A stretch of 64,000 nt of DNA from an uncultured Bacteroidales bacterium (GCA_937899245.1 CALDKB010000014.1:19057-83056); one strand, 5' to 3'. Shown: positions 9,901 through 19,108, counted from the first letter of the stretch. The notes: generated by a model not told the origin, from the sequence alone. Made by a program: numbers and translations.

Positions 9901-11412
9901 GATTGTCAGAGACGGGACATATTCACCTACTTCGGAATACACATGCGACGAAGACGGAGATGTAGAATGCCCGCTCGTTCCATCGCCATAATCCCAGAAA
10001 AAATCGACAATGGAGCTATTTGAAGTATAGGCAACATCGTGATTGAATGTAATTAGCGCAGGAGCACAATCTCCACAGACATCAGATGTAATATGAGCTT
10101 CAGGATGATTTACAATAATAGTTGGACCCTCGAAAGTAGAAGTACATCCCGCGCTTGTATAAGCAATCATTGTCGGATGATACACGCCATTCCTTATATA
10201 TGTAAACGAAGGATTTTCCGCAGAACCGATTGACCCCATATAGTCAAAATCATAACGATAGCCACTATCATCGCCAATTGATGTATTTGTAAAGTTAACC
10301 ACAAACGGAAAATTGCACGAGAATGTAGAGTCGACAGTAAACGAGGCCTCCACAGCCTGCACCCACACCTCGAAAGTTACAGACTGCCTACACGGGCCAT
10401 TGGGATCGACAGTAAACGTAACCGTATACCTTCCGGCCTCCATATATACATGATGAGCATTATTTTCATACGAAACAGGAGTACCGTCGCCAAAATCCCA
10501 GGCGCACTCAACTTCGCGAAGCAAATTCTTATACTCATACGATACTTTTTTACAAACAGTCCTAGGAGCCTCAAAGCGTGGCTCTATCGGTGCAATCGAC
10601 ACCAAATCGGGATTCTGCAAGACAGTTGTACACCCATAGCTATCTGTAACGGTAACGCCTACATCATAATGTCCATTCGACAAATAAGTATGCATAACAT
10701 TGTCACCTGTACCAGAACTTCCATCGCCGAAATCCCATTGCACAGTGTGAGATGAAGACACATTGGGAGCCGTAGTAACAGCAGCCAAAAGATTTGCTGT
10801 CAACGGAGCCGTACACCAGCGAGCATTTTCCGCAGAGACCTGCACACTTGGAGCCGACGACACATTAATAATCTGTGCAAAATGCTCGTCGGAGCAACCA
10901 TTGGCATCTGTAACACGCAACGACACAGTCAACAAACCTGAATGCTCGTAAGAATGGACAGGATTTTGCCCTATTGCATTTGCACCGTCGCCAAAATACC
11001 AAAGCCAGTCGGTAATCGGAGCATCTCCTTGTTCCGACCTGTCAATCATTGTTACATCGAGCGGAATACATCCTGTAATTGGTGTTTCGTCAAAAGCAGC
11101 AACTGGAGAATTAAAAATTACCACTTCATGGCTTGCCTCTGCCGTCTGCCCACCGGCAGTTACCACCACCGACACTGTGTAATGTCCTCCACGCAAATAC
11201 GAAAAGGTAGGACTTGCAAGCGACGACTCATCGCCGTTTCCCGACAACCAATGATACGACACAGCACCAGAACTTCCAGAAACCGTACACCCAAAAGTTA
11301 TATTTTGCGGAGAACAGCCCTCAAACGAAACTGCAGTAATATCAGCAGCAAGCTGTCCTTTTGCTACAAATACCAAAAGCAACAAAGCTAATATAACAAC
11401 AATTCGTTTCAT
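6967..11412 (-). CDS. Giant PKD-repeat surface protein with type B T9SS sorting domain
   Basis: A 1481-residue predicted secreted adhesin or surface protein. The ATG at 11412 gives a signal peptide (MKRIVVILALLLLVFVAKGQ). By eye at least twelve PKD-like repeats follow, marked by cores such as WYFGDG, WDFGDG, WDYGDG and WNFGDG, each followed by an aromatic Y and a V-rich strand. Two Ig-like segments come next, near residues 1300-1400. The last 85 or so residues (from GAFTPLSGDD, with FRIFNRWGEEVF and YSYYVEAEMFDG) match the gliding-motility type B C-terminal signal used by the T9SS. It is divergent from porP/sprF, the usual partner of type B cargo. Ligand unknown. Confidence 0.92.
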   Translation of the reverse strand: MKRIVVILALLLLVFVAKGQLAADITAVSFEGCSPQNITFGCTVSGSSGAVSYHWLSGNGDESSLASPTFSYLRGGHYTVSVVVTAGGQTAEASHEVVIFNSPVAAFDETPITGCIPLDVTMIDRSEQGDAPITDWLWYFGDGANAIGQNPVHSYEHSGLLTVSLRVTDANGCSDEHFAQIINVSSAPSVQVSAENARWCTAPLTANLLAAVTTAPNVSSSHTVQWDFGDGSSGTGDNVMHTYLSNGHYDVGVTVTDSYGCTTVLQNPDLVSIAPIEPRFEAPRTVCKKVSYEYKNLLREVECAWDFGDGTPVSYENNAHHVYMEAGRYTVTFTVDPNGPCRQSVTFEVWVQAVEASFTVDSTFSCNFPFVVNFTNTSIGDDSGYRYDFDYMGSIGSAENPSFTYIRNGVYHPTMIAYTSAGCTSTFEGPTIIVNHPEAHITSDVCGDCAPALITFNHDVAYTSNSSIVDFFWDYGDGTSGHSTSPSSSHVYSEVGEYVPSLTITDTSGCVVTEMLNSHLSSACHSIQVGREVEPEDFGVMDFYHNFINGDTVCPQDLYYFYNSMYTASDTLVFQYVLQSENRTGGGNANNQYNEMNFELDTGWVRVGIKIKYLSCESDIYWWDRVYVKPPIMHFEQSTHCSAPFDFNYTITDNRGAQYWEWIVRNEEEDTIYYQPHSITRNFHYSYPGYGHYTCTLVGHNDNAGCFYVAVVNSQIDSLLFSWHIDPDTVCMNEYVSAEIDDYDPAFVDIAYDWESAGIPVDELDWVEIGQNISRDHIYSVGGSYTITAYLRQPDGCVTIYTKPVYVVDPRAEITPPSSVACLPASFEFQCSLPYTDDPIGGVSWNLGNNETVSGATVTGSYNEVGDYSISCHVTTRHGCTDRQVLENYIHVIDIPDLSVDFDDSVCIGGLSVFSSSVTDAEFTYDWNFGDGGIFDNGGPEVTHHYQSPGQFPLSLKVTGGIGCSDSVFYANGVRVESLDVDFSLAQSVFDCYPAEPDFDVSVVALPSGTEPAFSWQMGNGDVLYVENPDYLYNRPGTYNVLFTATTPAGCVVHNASNITVLGPYAEIFISDTAICVGDEVVFEMRNAYNVQSLQWVVGGGYNYLTPTVHHTYEYVSQSGYFPVSLTVYSGNCTIDIIEQIYVYQIESAFSLQVDGSVFEGGMCEPLDGVLVNNSTGYSDARWYLNGSELSISSDEVPVAWRNPTLNDSTVVVSLSVANHLGCLDSISHEYAIYHSPRIETSNDTTICQGREVKLSVWGGDSYYWHMPIGDSLQEQTVSPESSSSYVVDAYTERMCRATDSVSVQVIQPLDAMVSPEFSNISIGDTAVVVIEANGMPVVCRWSPDEGVESHNCDTLLFYPLENADYVVWLTDSLGCFEDNFNIHIDVDMRLTLDVPGAFTPLSGDDNSIVYVRGLGIKRLLQFRIFNRWGEEVFFTNDLHTGWDGTLNGKMQNVDTYSYYVEAEMFDGSIKNKKGTLMLIK

Positions 11413-11433
11413 ACACAAACTCCCATTTCTGTG

Positions 11434-11463
11434 CAAAGATACAAACTCTTATTAATTTGCAAA
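11434..11463 (-). promoter_or_regulatory. Promoter of the PKD-repeat gene (-33 TTTG, -7 TATCTTTG)
   Basis: On the minus strand TTTG (11463-11460) is followed after 18 bases by TATCTTTG (11441-11434). This fits the Bacteroidota housekeeping promoter and lies 21 bases before the ATG at 11412. Confidence 0.6.
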
Positions 11464-11501
11464 ATAATTTGCAATTTTTTTTATAATTTTAAAAATAATC
11501 T

Positions 11502-11509
11502 TATCTTTG
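11502..11509 (+). promoter_or_regulatory. -7 promoter element (TATCTTTG) for the porP-porE pair
   Basis: Exact TAnnTTTG match 22 bases before the porP/sprF ATG. Together with the minus-strand promoter at 11434-11463 it makes a divergent promoter region of about 120 bp. Confidence 0.55.
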
Positions 11510-11531
11510 CGAAAGATAAAAAATCCTTTGT

Positions 11532-12542
11532 ATGAAAGGTCTCAAATGGTACATATTGATAATTTGTCTATTTTATATGAATTTTTGCACTGCGCAAGAT
11601 ATTCATTTTTCACAATACAATGCCGTACCATTAGTTTTCTGTCCTGCTGCGACAGGATTTTTTGAAGAAGATTTAAGGCTCTCGAACAACTACCGCACAC
11701 AATGGAGCGCCATCGGAGTTCCATACCAAACAATCTCAGTTTCCGCCGACGCGCCTATCCGCTTTCTCGGCAGGTCGGCACTAGGCATAGGACTTACATT
11801 CCTGCACGACAAGTCGGGAGGCACCAAACTGACAGCCAACAAATTCATGCTTTCCGTCTCATACATCATCAGTTTCAGGAAGAAGCACCTAATTTCCGCT
11901 GGCATTCAAGGCGGCTACGTCGACAAACACTTTTCTCTTGACGGCATCAGCCTGCCAAGCCAATACAACCCCGACACCGGACTTTTCGACAGCGATTTGC
12001 CAAACAACCTTGACAACCCGAACACAAGCCTTGGATACTTCGACATGAACATCGGCATTTCATATCGCGGAATACTGCAAAAAGTAGAACCGTGCATAGG
12101 TCTTTCAATATTGCACATAAACTCGCCAAAGGAATCGTTCTACGACAACAACAGCAAACTGACACCCAGAGTGCTGTTAAATGGAAAATTACTAATACCT
12201 TGTAATAAATCATGGTCGACAGAACCTCATCTACTGACGACATTCAACAAGAAAGCAGAAGAAATGATTTTTGGAGCTAATGCGGAACGAAAAATACCGA
12301 CAAGAGCTATCACTTCTGCATTTGCCGGAATCAGCATCAGAACATCATTCTCCAACATCGACGCAACAATACTATCGGCAGGACTTACCTTTTACGGCAT
12401 TATTGCAGCCGTCAGCTACGACATCAACCTTTCGAAACTCATACAGGCGACACACGCACGCGGAGCTTTCGAAATATCGCTTATCTACAAATTAAAATTC
12501 GCCCGAAAAAATTACATCACACTTCCATGCGACCGTTTTTAA
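11532..12542 (+). CDS. PorP/SprF family type IX secretion membrane protein
   Basis: Outer-membrane barrel of the PorP/SprF family. SprF-type members are needed for secretion and surface placement of proteins with type B sorting domains. The 336-residue protein has a signal peptide (1-22, ending FCTAQ) and the family start DIHFSQYNAVPLVFCPAATG, followed by RTQWSAIGVPYQT; the end is barrel-like. It is divergent from a gene for a type B cargo protein and is followed after one base by a PorE-like gene, so the three probably act together. Members of this family occur in many copies per genome, so this is more likely a cargo-specific SprF-type partner than the core PorP. Confidence 0.9.
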   Translation: MKGLKWYILIICLFYMNFCTAQDIHFSQYNAVPLVFCPAATGFFEEDLRLSNNYRTQWSAIGVPYQTISVSADAPIRFLGRSALGIGLTFLHDKSGGTKLTANKFMLSVSYIISFRKKHLISAGIQGGYVDKHFSLDGISLPSQYNPDTGLFDSDLPNNLDNPNTSLGYFDMNIGISYRGILQKVEPCIGLSILHINSPKESFYDNNSKLTPRVLLNGKLLIPCNKSWSTEPHLLTTFNKKAEEMIFGANAERKIPTRAITSAFAGISIRTSFSNIDATILSAGLTFYGIIAAVSYDINLSKLIQATHARGAFEISLIYKLKFARKNYITLPCDRF

Positions 12543-12543
12543 A

Positions 12544-14649
12544 ATGAAAAAAATTCTGTTTGTCATATTGATTTTCCTTATACCCGTTGGGGTCTTGGCG
12601 CAAAGTAATTCCAACAAGGCCACGACAAAGTCCAAACTATACAGGGAAGCTCGTGTTGCTCAATTCAACGGCGACATTTTTACCGCAATCGACAAATACC
12701 AGCAGTACGCCAACAATTATCCAGGCAGTAAAAAAATACACAATGTCCTTGCCCACCTATACTGGCAAGAAAGGAACTACCCCGAAGCAAAAAAATATTT
12801 TGTTCTGTCGTACAAGGACGACCCACAAAAAAACATCATGGAATTGTATTATTCTGCAAAATGCAGCCATATCATGGGGCAGTACGATGAAGCTCAAAAG
12901 GAGTACAATCGCTTTGCGGCAGCAGCCAAACAAAAAAAAGAATTGCGCAACTACACAAAGCTAGCAAAAAATATAGCAAACAGCATAAGCGAGTTTTCTA
13001 CTGATAGTTTCCAAAACGATATAGCAATCGTACACCTCGACACTACCGTCAACAGCATGCACATTGACTTTTCGCCAATGCCATACGGAGACGACAAACT
13101 TATTTATGCCTCGCTCAGGGAAAACAAAATCAACTACTACGACATTTATTCCGACACGCTACCAGTACGAAAATTCTTTGTTGCTGAAGAAAAAGAAGAC
13201 CAGAGTTGGAACTTTGTCGGAGAATTTGACACGATTTTCAACGATACTGAAGCCGACGTTGGCAACGGTGCATTATCATACGACAAAAAGCGCTTCTATT
13301 TTTCAAAATGCAAGAAAGACTCCTACGGGAAAAGAATATGTAAGATATATGTCTCAAAACTGGAAAATGAGAAATGGCAGTCGCCAGAATGTCTACCGGA
13401 GGTAATAAACAAGAACGGCAGCAGTTCTTCAATGCCGGCACTTGGCATATCACGACTTCACAGCGACGTGCTGTATTTTGTGTCCGACCGCGAGGGTGGA
13501 CTTGGCGGTTTCGACATCTGGTTCTCATACTACAACAGCAACAAAGGCGAATGGAAAGAAGCCAAGAACTGCGGAAAGGATATCAACACAATTAGCGATG
13601 AAATCACACCGTTCTACGACATCATCGCCAAGACATTGTATTTCAGTTCCGACGGTATGCCAGGATATGGAGGATTCGACATATTCAAGTCATTCGGCGA
13701 AGGCAAGAATTTCTCCAAACCAGAAAACATCGGCAAACCAGCGAATTCAAATTACGACGACCTATACTACACAATAGACGAAAGCCGGCAAAAAGGTTTT
13801 CTAACATCAAATCGAGACGGCGGCTTTTCTCTGCGACACAAAAACTGCTGCGACGACATTTACGAATTCCTTGATTTCAGCCATATTGTGATTGCCGTAG
13901 ATGGCAAAGTACTAGGTGTTTCAGACTCGACTTACTACAAAGAAATCGAAGAGGAATACACAAAGAACAGATACATTGACCTCAGTAAAATTGAAGACAA
14001 CGAAAACATTGAGGTGTTATACGACTACCGCGTCGACCTATACATGAAAGACAAAGACAACAACGACTATTTCCTGAAATCAACGCAAACAACAACGGGG
14101 TCTTACATTTTCAGTCTGGAGCCAAACTTCGACTACTACATTAGCGTAAAGGACATGAACGGTAAAGACAAGACAATGGCCTTCACTACAAAAGGAATAA
14201 CAAAATCTGACACGCTCCACCTCGACCCCATCATCATCTACTCGCTACCGACACGACCGATTATTATCGAAAACATATATTACGATTTCGCCAGCTACAA
14301 CTTGCGCGACGACTCCAAAACCACAATCGACACAACCTTGCTGAAACTTATGAACGACTACCCCAGCATAATTATTGAAATAAGCTCGCATACCGATAGT
14401 ATCGGCTCCGACGAAAGCAATATGACATTGTCGCAGAACCGAGCGCAATCAGTTGTCAACTACCTAATTCAGAAAGGCATAAAATCCGAACGACTAATTG
14501 CCAAAGGTTATGGTAAAACAATGCCTATTGCGCCCAACTCCAATCCCGACGGCTCCGACAATCCGGAAGGAAGGCAAAAAAACAGAAGAACAGAATTCAA
14601 GATAATAGGACATCTCGAAAACATTGAACTCTTGTACGAATTAGAATAA
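12544..14649 (+). CDS. PorE-like OmpA-family protein (TPR, PD40 repeats, OmpA domain)
   Basis: A 701-residue periplasmic, peptidoglycan-binding protein. A signal peptide ends near residue 20 (GVLAQ). TPR-like helices cover about 25-145, followed by PD40/WD40-like repeats at about 165-430 (cores such as YFVSDREGGLGGFDIW and LYFSSDGMPGYGGFDIF), a small beta domain at about 445-560, and an OmpA C-terminal domain from about 580 (YYDFASYNL, EISSHTDSIGSD, LSQNRAQSVVNYL, RQKNRRTEFKI). The order matches PorE of the T9SS and its many paralogues, which pair with PorP/SprF proteins. It starts one base after the porP/sprF stop, so coupling is likely. Confidence 0.88.
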   Translation: MKKILFVILIFLIPVGVLAQSNSNKATTKSKLYREARVAQFNGDIFTAIDKYQQYANNYPGSKKIHNVLAHLYWQERNYPEAKKYFVLSYKDDPQKNIMELYYSAKCSHIMGQYDEAQKEYNRFAAAAKQKKELRNYTKLAKNIANSISEFSTDSFQNDIAIVHLDTTVNSMHIDFSPMPYGDDKLIYASLRENKINYYDIYSDTLPVRKFFVAEEKEDQSWNFVGEFDTIFNDTEADVGNGALSYDKKRFYFSKCKKDSYGKRICKIYVSKLENEKWQSPECLPEVINKNGSSSSMPALGISRLHSDVLYFVSDREGGLGGFDIWFSYYNSNKGEWKEAKNCGKDINTISDEITPFYDIIAKTLYFSSDGMPGYGGFDIFKSFGEGKNFSKPENIGKPANSNYDDLYYTIDESRQKGFLTSNRDGGFSLRHKNCCDDIYEFLDFSHIVIAVDGKVLGVSDSTYYKEIEEEYTKNRYIDLSKIEDNENIEVLYDYRVDLYMKDKDNNDYFLKSTQTTTGSYIFSLEPNFDYYISVKDMNGKDKTMAFTTKGITKSDTLHLDPIIIYSLPTRPIIIENIYYDFASYNLRDDSKTTIDTTLLKLMNDYPSIIIEISSHTDSIGSDESNMTLSQNRAQSVVNYLIQKGIKSERLIAKGYGKTMPIAPNSNPDGSDNPEGRQKNRRTEFKIIGHLENIELLYELE

Positions 14650-14779
14650 CATACAAGTGCCAAGCAGAAAGAAAGCCGAAGCTGCATGTAAACCTATTCT
14701 TCAAAATATTAAATAAAATGTTAATCTTCAAACACAAACAAAATTTTCTTCTTAAATTAGCACCGAAATTTTTCATGAG

Positions 14780-15379
14780 ATGAAAAGATACTTTTGGGTA
14801 ATAATATTATTGATAATCAGCATATCGGCATTCGCACAAAACGAAAAGTTATATCTATACGAACCTGACTCTTCGACACTTGTAGCGCCAAAGCTCGACA
14901 ACGAATCACGATTCACTTACAAGTTTAGCACAGGCGTCAGCATTTCTGCATGCAAGGAATGCCTTACAACAACAGCTTTTATTGCACCAGAAATTGGCTA
15001 TAAAATAAACGACAAGTTCACGCTTTCGGGCGGTTTGGCTGTTTCGTACTCAATGTTTCCTGGAATATCAGAAAACACAAATGCAAACAGAATGTTCAAC
15101 TACACTCTTTTTGCAAAAGGTTCGTACCAACTGACGCCAAAAATCAGCATTTATGGTGCAGCAGCTGTAAATTTCAACGATTACTACAACAATGCGAAAC
15201 CTTCGTTTGCAGGAATTTTTGGTGCCGACTACCATGTAACCGAGCACTCCACAATTAGCATTGCTGTAAGCATAAGAAAAAACAATAGCAACTTCATGCC
15301 ATTGGGCTACGGAATGTACCCGCATCCGCTAATGGACGGACCTACGTTTGGTGGTTTTGATGATTCGGCAATTAGATAA
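14780..15379 (+). CDS. Small predicted outer-membrane beta-barrel protein
   Basis: 199 residues with a clear signal peptide (MKRYFWVIILLIISISAFAQ). The remainder has alternating hydrophobic strands (FAPEIGYKINDKFTLSGGLAVSY-like pattern, ISIYGAAAVNFNDYY) and no conserved catalytic motif. The size and pattern suggest an eight-stranded barrel. It lies 130 bp after the porE-like gene in the same direction and may belong to the same surface unit, but the gap makes an own promoter possible. I do not recognise a named family. Confidence 0.75.
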   Translation: MKRYFWVIILLIISISAFAQNEKLYLYEPDSSTLVAPKLDNESRFTYKFSTGVSISACKECLTTTAFIAPEIGYKINDKFTLSGGLAVSYSMFPGISENTNANRMFNYTLFAKGSYQLTPKISIYGAAAVNFNDYYNNAKPSFAGIFGADYHVTEHSTISIAVSIRKNNSNFMPLGYGMYPHPLMDGPTFGGFDDSAIR

Positions 15380-15507
15380 ATAAAACAAAGCCGCTGGCTG
15401 AGTGCAAATCGAAGCCGCGATGATGAAATTTCATCTGTGCTAAGAGCTTTAGACTGCCGCCCGAGGTGCAAAAAATGTATTCAACACCATTACAGACCGA
15501 TTAAACA

Positions 15508-17373
15508 GTGAAACAAGCAGACAAACCGAAACAGTACGCAAACAGTCTCTTTGACACAAATTTAGGAGTAGACAAGTTCTTTCCTACCTCTGTAAAGGAA
15601 TTGAAACAATTTGGCTGGGACTACATTGATGTTATCCTTGTCAGCGGAGATGCGTTTGTTGACCATCCTTCATTCGGACCAGCCGTAATTGCACGCGTAT
15701 TGCAAAATGCAGGTTACAGGGTTGCCATTGTCCCACAGCCAAACTGGAAAGACGACCTTCGCGACTTCAAGAAATTCGGAGAGCCACGGCTTTTCTTCGG
15801 AGTTACAGCAGGAAACCTCGACAGCATGCTCAACCATTACACAGCCAACAAGCGACTTCGTAGCGACGATGCATACACACCAGGCGGACAAGCCGGTCAT
15901 CGCCCCGACTATGCAACATCGGTTTACTGCCACATCCTCAAGAATCTATTCCCCGAGACGCCAATCGTCATTGGCGGAATAGAAGCTTCTATGCGCCGTT
16001 TTGTTCACTACGACTACTGGCAGGACAAGATTCTGCCGTCGATACTGGAACTTTCAAATGCCGATTTGCTTTGTTACGGAATGTCGGAAAAATCTATTGT
16101 TGAGATAGCTAACCGCATAAATCAAGACGGACATCACTACAACTGCTTCAATATTAAGCAGACTGCATATTTAAGCGACGATAAAGACATAAAAAAGGAC
16201 GATATAGAACTTCACTCATACGAAGAAATACTTGCCGACAAGAAAAACTATGCCGAGAACTTTGTAATTGTCGAACGCGAGGCAAATTCATACACAAACC
16301 GCCGAATAACACAAAAACTGGAACACTCGAAGCTAATTGTAAACCCCACCTACGAACCGCTATCGGAAACTGAAATGGATTCGATATACGCGTTGCCATT
16401 CACACGACTTCCGCATCCGCGCTACAACGGCAAGCCCGACATTCCAGCCTACGAAATGATTAAAAATTCGGTAACTATACATCGCGGATGCTTCGGCGGC
16501 TGTTCGTTCTGCACAATTGCGGCACATCAAGGAAAGAATATTTCGAGCCGTTCGGAAAAATCAATTATTGCCGAACTCGAAAAAATCTCTCAAATGCCAG
16601 ATTTCAAAGGGCACATCAGCGACATAGGTGCGCCATCGGCAAATATGTACAAGATGCACGGCTTTGACGAAGGACTTTGCAAAAATTGCAAACGACCTTC
16701 GTGCATTACACCGCAAATTTGCAAAAATCTGAACACTTCGCACGAAGAACTTTGCAAACTATATCGCAAAGCGCTTGAAGTGAAAGGCATAAAGAAAATC
16801 AGCATCGGTAGCGGCATCCGCTACGACATTGCACTTCACAAAACCGGAAATGCCGAAACAGACAAAATAAATGAAGAATATCTTGAATTAGTAATATCAA
16901 AATTTGTTTCTGGCAGATTGAAAGTCGCCCCAGAACACACATCGCCAAAAGTGTTGGCGCTTATGCGCAAGACACCTTTTGAAAAATTTGGCGAACTGAA
17001 AAAGATTTTCGACCGCACGAACCAGAAATGCGGCAAAAACCAGCAGCTGATACCATATTTCATTTCAGCCCATCCTGGTTGCACAGAAGAAGACATGGCC
17101 GAACTTATGGCACAGATAAAAAATTTGGGCATTTGTCCGGAACAGGTGCAGACATTCACCCCCACCCCGATGACACTTTCTACCGTCATGTACTTTACAG
17201 AGCTGAATCCATACACCATGGAAAAGGTTTATGTGCCTAAATCTCGTGAAGAACGCGAAAACCAGAACATGTACTTTTTCTGGTACACACCAGATGCCCG
17301 CAAAAAGATAGAACGGCGACTGCTGAAACTTGGCCGTGCCGACATAATTGCGAAAATGAAGAAAAGGATTTGA
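15508..17373 (+). CDS. YgiQ family radical SAM protein
   Basis: A 621-residue radical SAM enzyme of the YgiQ/UPF0313 family; the reaction is unknown. The N-terminal domain has the conserved YDYWQDKILPSI segment. The iron-sulfur motif CFGGCSFC (CxxxCxxC) is near residues 328-335 in IHRGCFGGCSFCTI. The C-terminal part carries the extra Cys cluster (CKNCKRPSC) and the DUF3362 region ending with PKSREERENQNMYF. Length is usual for the family. The start is GTG at 15508. A small unknown gene follows after 22 bases and may be cotranscribed. Confidence 0.93.
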   Translation: MKQADKPKQYANSLFDTNLGVDKFFPTSVKELKQFGWDYIDVILVSGDAFVDHPSFGPAVIARVLQNAGYRVAIVPQPNWKDDLRDFKKFGEPRLFFGVTAGNLDSMLNHYTANKRLRSDDAYTPGGQAGHRPDYATSVYCHILKNLFPETPIVIGGIEASMRRFVHYDYWQDKILPSILELSNADLLCYGMSEKSIVEIANRINQDGHHYNCFNIKQTAYLSDDKDIKKDDIELHSYEEILADKKNYAENFVIVEREANSYTNRRITQKLEHSKLIVNPTYEPLSETEMDSIYALPFTRLPHPRYNGKPDIPAYEMIKNSVTIHRGCFGGCSFCTIAAHQGKNISSRSEKSIIAELEKISQMPDFKGHISDIGAPSANMYKMHGFDEGLCKNCKRPSCITPQICKNLNTSHEELCKLYRKALEVKGIKKISIGSGIRYDIALHKTGNAETDKINEEYLELVISKFVSGRLKVAPEHTSPKVLALMRKTPFEKFGELKKIFDRTNQKCGKNQQLIPYFISAHPGCTEEDMAELMAQIKNLGICPEQVQTFTPTPMTLSTVMYFTELNPYTMEKVYVPKSREERENQNMYFFWYTPDARKKIERRLLKLGRADIIAKMKKRI

Positions 17374-17395
17374 AAATTTGACTATTTGAAAATTG

Positions 17396-17767
17396 ATGGA
17401 GACGTTAGAAAAATACATAAGCGAAGTAGTAGACAAACTCATTGAAGCTCAAGCGAAAAACATATCGATTCAGATTGCCGACAGCAAGGATGAAGACTAT
17501 ATCGCATTGCGAATAACCAGTGGCGAATCAACTGATGACTCGGAATACAAGCAATCACAGGAAAAAGGAAATCTCGCTGGATTTTTCAGTCGGCTTTTCT
17601 GTCTTAATCCCGACATTAGCATTTGTGTAAAATACGTTACCGACGAAGAATATTTTGAACTGAACACCGAAGATGTAAAGGACATTTTTGCCGGCATGAA
17701 GCTTGACGACGAGGAAGTAATCGAGAATTTGGCCGAAATGCTCGAAGAAAGTTTCGTCAGCGAATAA
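17396..17767 (+). CDS. Acidic protein of unknown function
   Basis: A 123-residue acidic protein from the ATG at 17396 (a TTG codon directly before it is in frame). No signal peptide or membrane segment. The N-terminal part reads METLEKYISEVVDKL; the C-terminus is dominated by Asp and Glu (VKDIFAGMKLDDEEVIENLAEMLEE) and looks helical. I recognise no family. It lies 22 bases after the YgiQ gene and ends at a terminator shared with the convergent lipoprotein gene. That it is a real gene is supported by its position and by a codon pattern like its neighbours. Confidence 0.6.
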   Translation: METLEKYISEVVDKLIEAQAKNISIQIADSKDEDYIALRITSGESTDDSEYKQSQEKGNLAGFFSRLFCLNPDISICVKYVTDEEYFELNTEDVKDIFAGMKLDDEEVIENLAEMLEESFVSE

Positions 17768-17772
17768 AAAAA

Positions 17773-17800
17773 ACGGAAGCCAATGGCCTCCGTTATAATA
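17773..17800. terminator. Bidirectional terminator between convergent genes
   Basis: The inverted repeat ACGGAAGCC/GGCCTCCGT (17773-17793, one mismatch) has A-rich sequence on the left and T-rich sequence on the right. It sits between the stops of the 17396 and 17818 genes. Confidence 0.7.
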
Positions 17801-17817
17801 TTTTCATTAGTAAAATC

Positions 17818-18231
17818 TTATTCAGATTCAGATTTAACGACATCGTCATCAGGCATGGAATCGTTGGCGCCATCATTTATAGCATCAAAAAATCCCCGAA
17901 CGGCACCTGCAATCTGCTGCGCAGCACTATTCAGACCTTCGCCAATCTCCTTTACGGTTCGTTTTGTAAAATAACCTGCGCACTTACCCTTAAGGTAACC
18001 GATTTCACGCAATTCTTCATCCGTATACTTATAGCGATCGAGCTCGGCTGTCATCTGGTCGTATTTTGTACTGGCTTCATTCCATTGCTCATCGGTATAT
18101 GAATCCGAATCCATTTCAAGTTCATTTTCAAACTTTCGCAAATCATCCAAAGACTTCTGTTTCTTATCAACGCATGAAACAATCGAAAGGCAAAACACCA
18201 AAACTGTGAGGAAAATCAATTTTAATTTCAT
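17818..18231 (-). CDS. Small lipoprotein of unknown function
   Basis: 137 residues. The signal peptide ends in a lipobox-like LSIVSC, so Cys20 would be lipidated and the protein held in the outer or inner membrane. The mature part is helical and charged (DLRKFENELEMDSDSYTDE, YKYTDEELREIGYLKG) with a short Gly/Ala-rich amphipathic helix near 105-120 (LNSAAQQIAGAVRGFFDAI) and an acidic tail. Similar small lipoproteins with a helix of this kind occur across Bacteroidales; the function is unknown. It is convergent with the 17396 gene. Confidence 0.75.
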   Translation of the reverse strand: MKLKLIFLTVLVFCLSIVSCVDKKQKSLDDLRKFENELEMDSDSYTDEQWNEASTKYDQMTAELDRYKYTDEELREIGYLKGKCAGYFTKRTVKEIGEGLNSAAQQIAGAVRGFFDAINDGANDSMPDDDVVKSESE

Positions 18232-18292
18232 AATGTCCGCTTTAAAATTTAAGCAAAACTAACATTTTTTTTAGCAATCCAAAGAATAAATT

Positions 18293-19108
18293 TTAAAGTT
18301 TTCCCTTGGCATAATCCAGCTTGACATCAAGTTCATAATTGTACGACGCACGATGGCTATAACGACCTTTGGTGTAAATCAACTTATTCACGTTAGCTTC
18401 AAAATCCTCGTCTGGCACAAGCCGACCATCAGCAGACACGCAACCATCCTTTCCGTCTACAACTGCGCCCAGAGCTTCATCTGTCTCGACGACTTCGGAA
18501 AAAAGGATTTCATCATACGAAGGTCCCACATATTGGCCGTCCATTGTAAGCACGCCAACTTTTCCATCCTTGCGAAGCTCGAGCATGCAGTCGTCGTACC
18601 ACGAATGACCATCGTCTTCGTTCGTAATATAAATTGGTCGCAATACAATTTCGTCCATAATGCAAGGAACCAAAACTTTGCCGTTGGCATCAACAACACC
18701 ATACTTTCCTTCTTTCTCCGTAACAAAATAGCAATCATATTTTTCAATGCTATCGTAGTCGAAAATTCCAACAGGTGTTCCATAACCATCCGGCAATACA
18801 AGCCCCCAGAGTCCATTCCGACAGGCGAATACAGGAGACTTGGCATTATTTATTTTTCCACTGCATCCCGACAAACGCTCGTAAATAGCAGGCACAAGCA
18901 CTTCGTCCTTTATGTTTACAAGCTTATCGCAACCATTTTCCTCCACGACGTAATCCATCCAGTCGTAGTTATCACTTATTTCGTAAAATGCAATTCGCGC
19001 CGCCTCGACATCTTCGTCGGGCAACTTACTTGCTACTGCCGATGCGTATTCGGCATATAGTTTCTGCATTTCCAGCAACTGCTGCTTGTGTGCGTGCGGT
19101 CTTTCCAT
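18293..19108 (-). CDS. WG-repeat protein
   Basis: A 271-residue protein from the ATG at 19108 (a GTG 21 bases earlier is also in frame). It contains WG (KGYGxxD) repeats, short beta units of unknown role found in many Bacteroidota proteins. Clear units are GLWGLVLPDGYG, EGKYGVVDANGKVLVPC and DGKVGVLTMDGQYVGPSYDEI. No signal peptide is seen, so it may be cytoplasmic. The N-terminal 60 residues are helical and unmatched. The AAGGAA sequence just before 19108 favours that start. Confidence 0.7.
   Translation of the reverse strand: MERPHAHKQQLLEMQKLYAEYASAVASKLPDEDVEAARIAFYEISDNYDWMDYVVEENGCDKLVNIKDEVLVPAIYERLSGCSGKINNAKSPVFACRNGLWGLVLPDGYGTPVGIFDYDSIEKYDCYFVTEKEGKYGVVDANGKVLVPCIMDEIVLRPIYITNEDDGHSWYDDCMLELRKDGKVGVLTMDGQYVGPSYDEILFSEVVETDEALGAVVDGKDGCVSADGRLVPDEDFEANVNKLIYTKGRYSHRASYNYELDVKLDYAKGKL

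Noticed and set aside
15422..15435. Perfect 14-bp palindrome GATGAAATTTCATC between the barrel gene and the YgiQ gene
   Set aside because: A single copy with no promoter element next to it and no partner elsewhere in the window; chance cannot be excluded.
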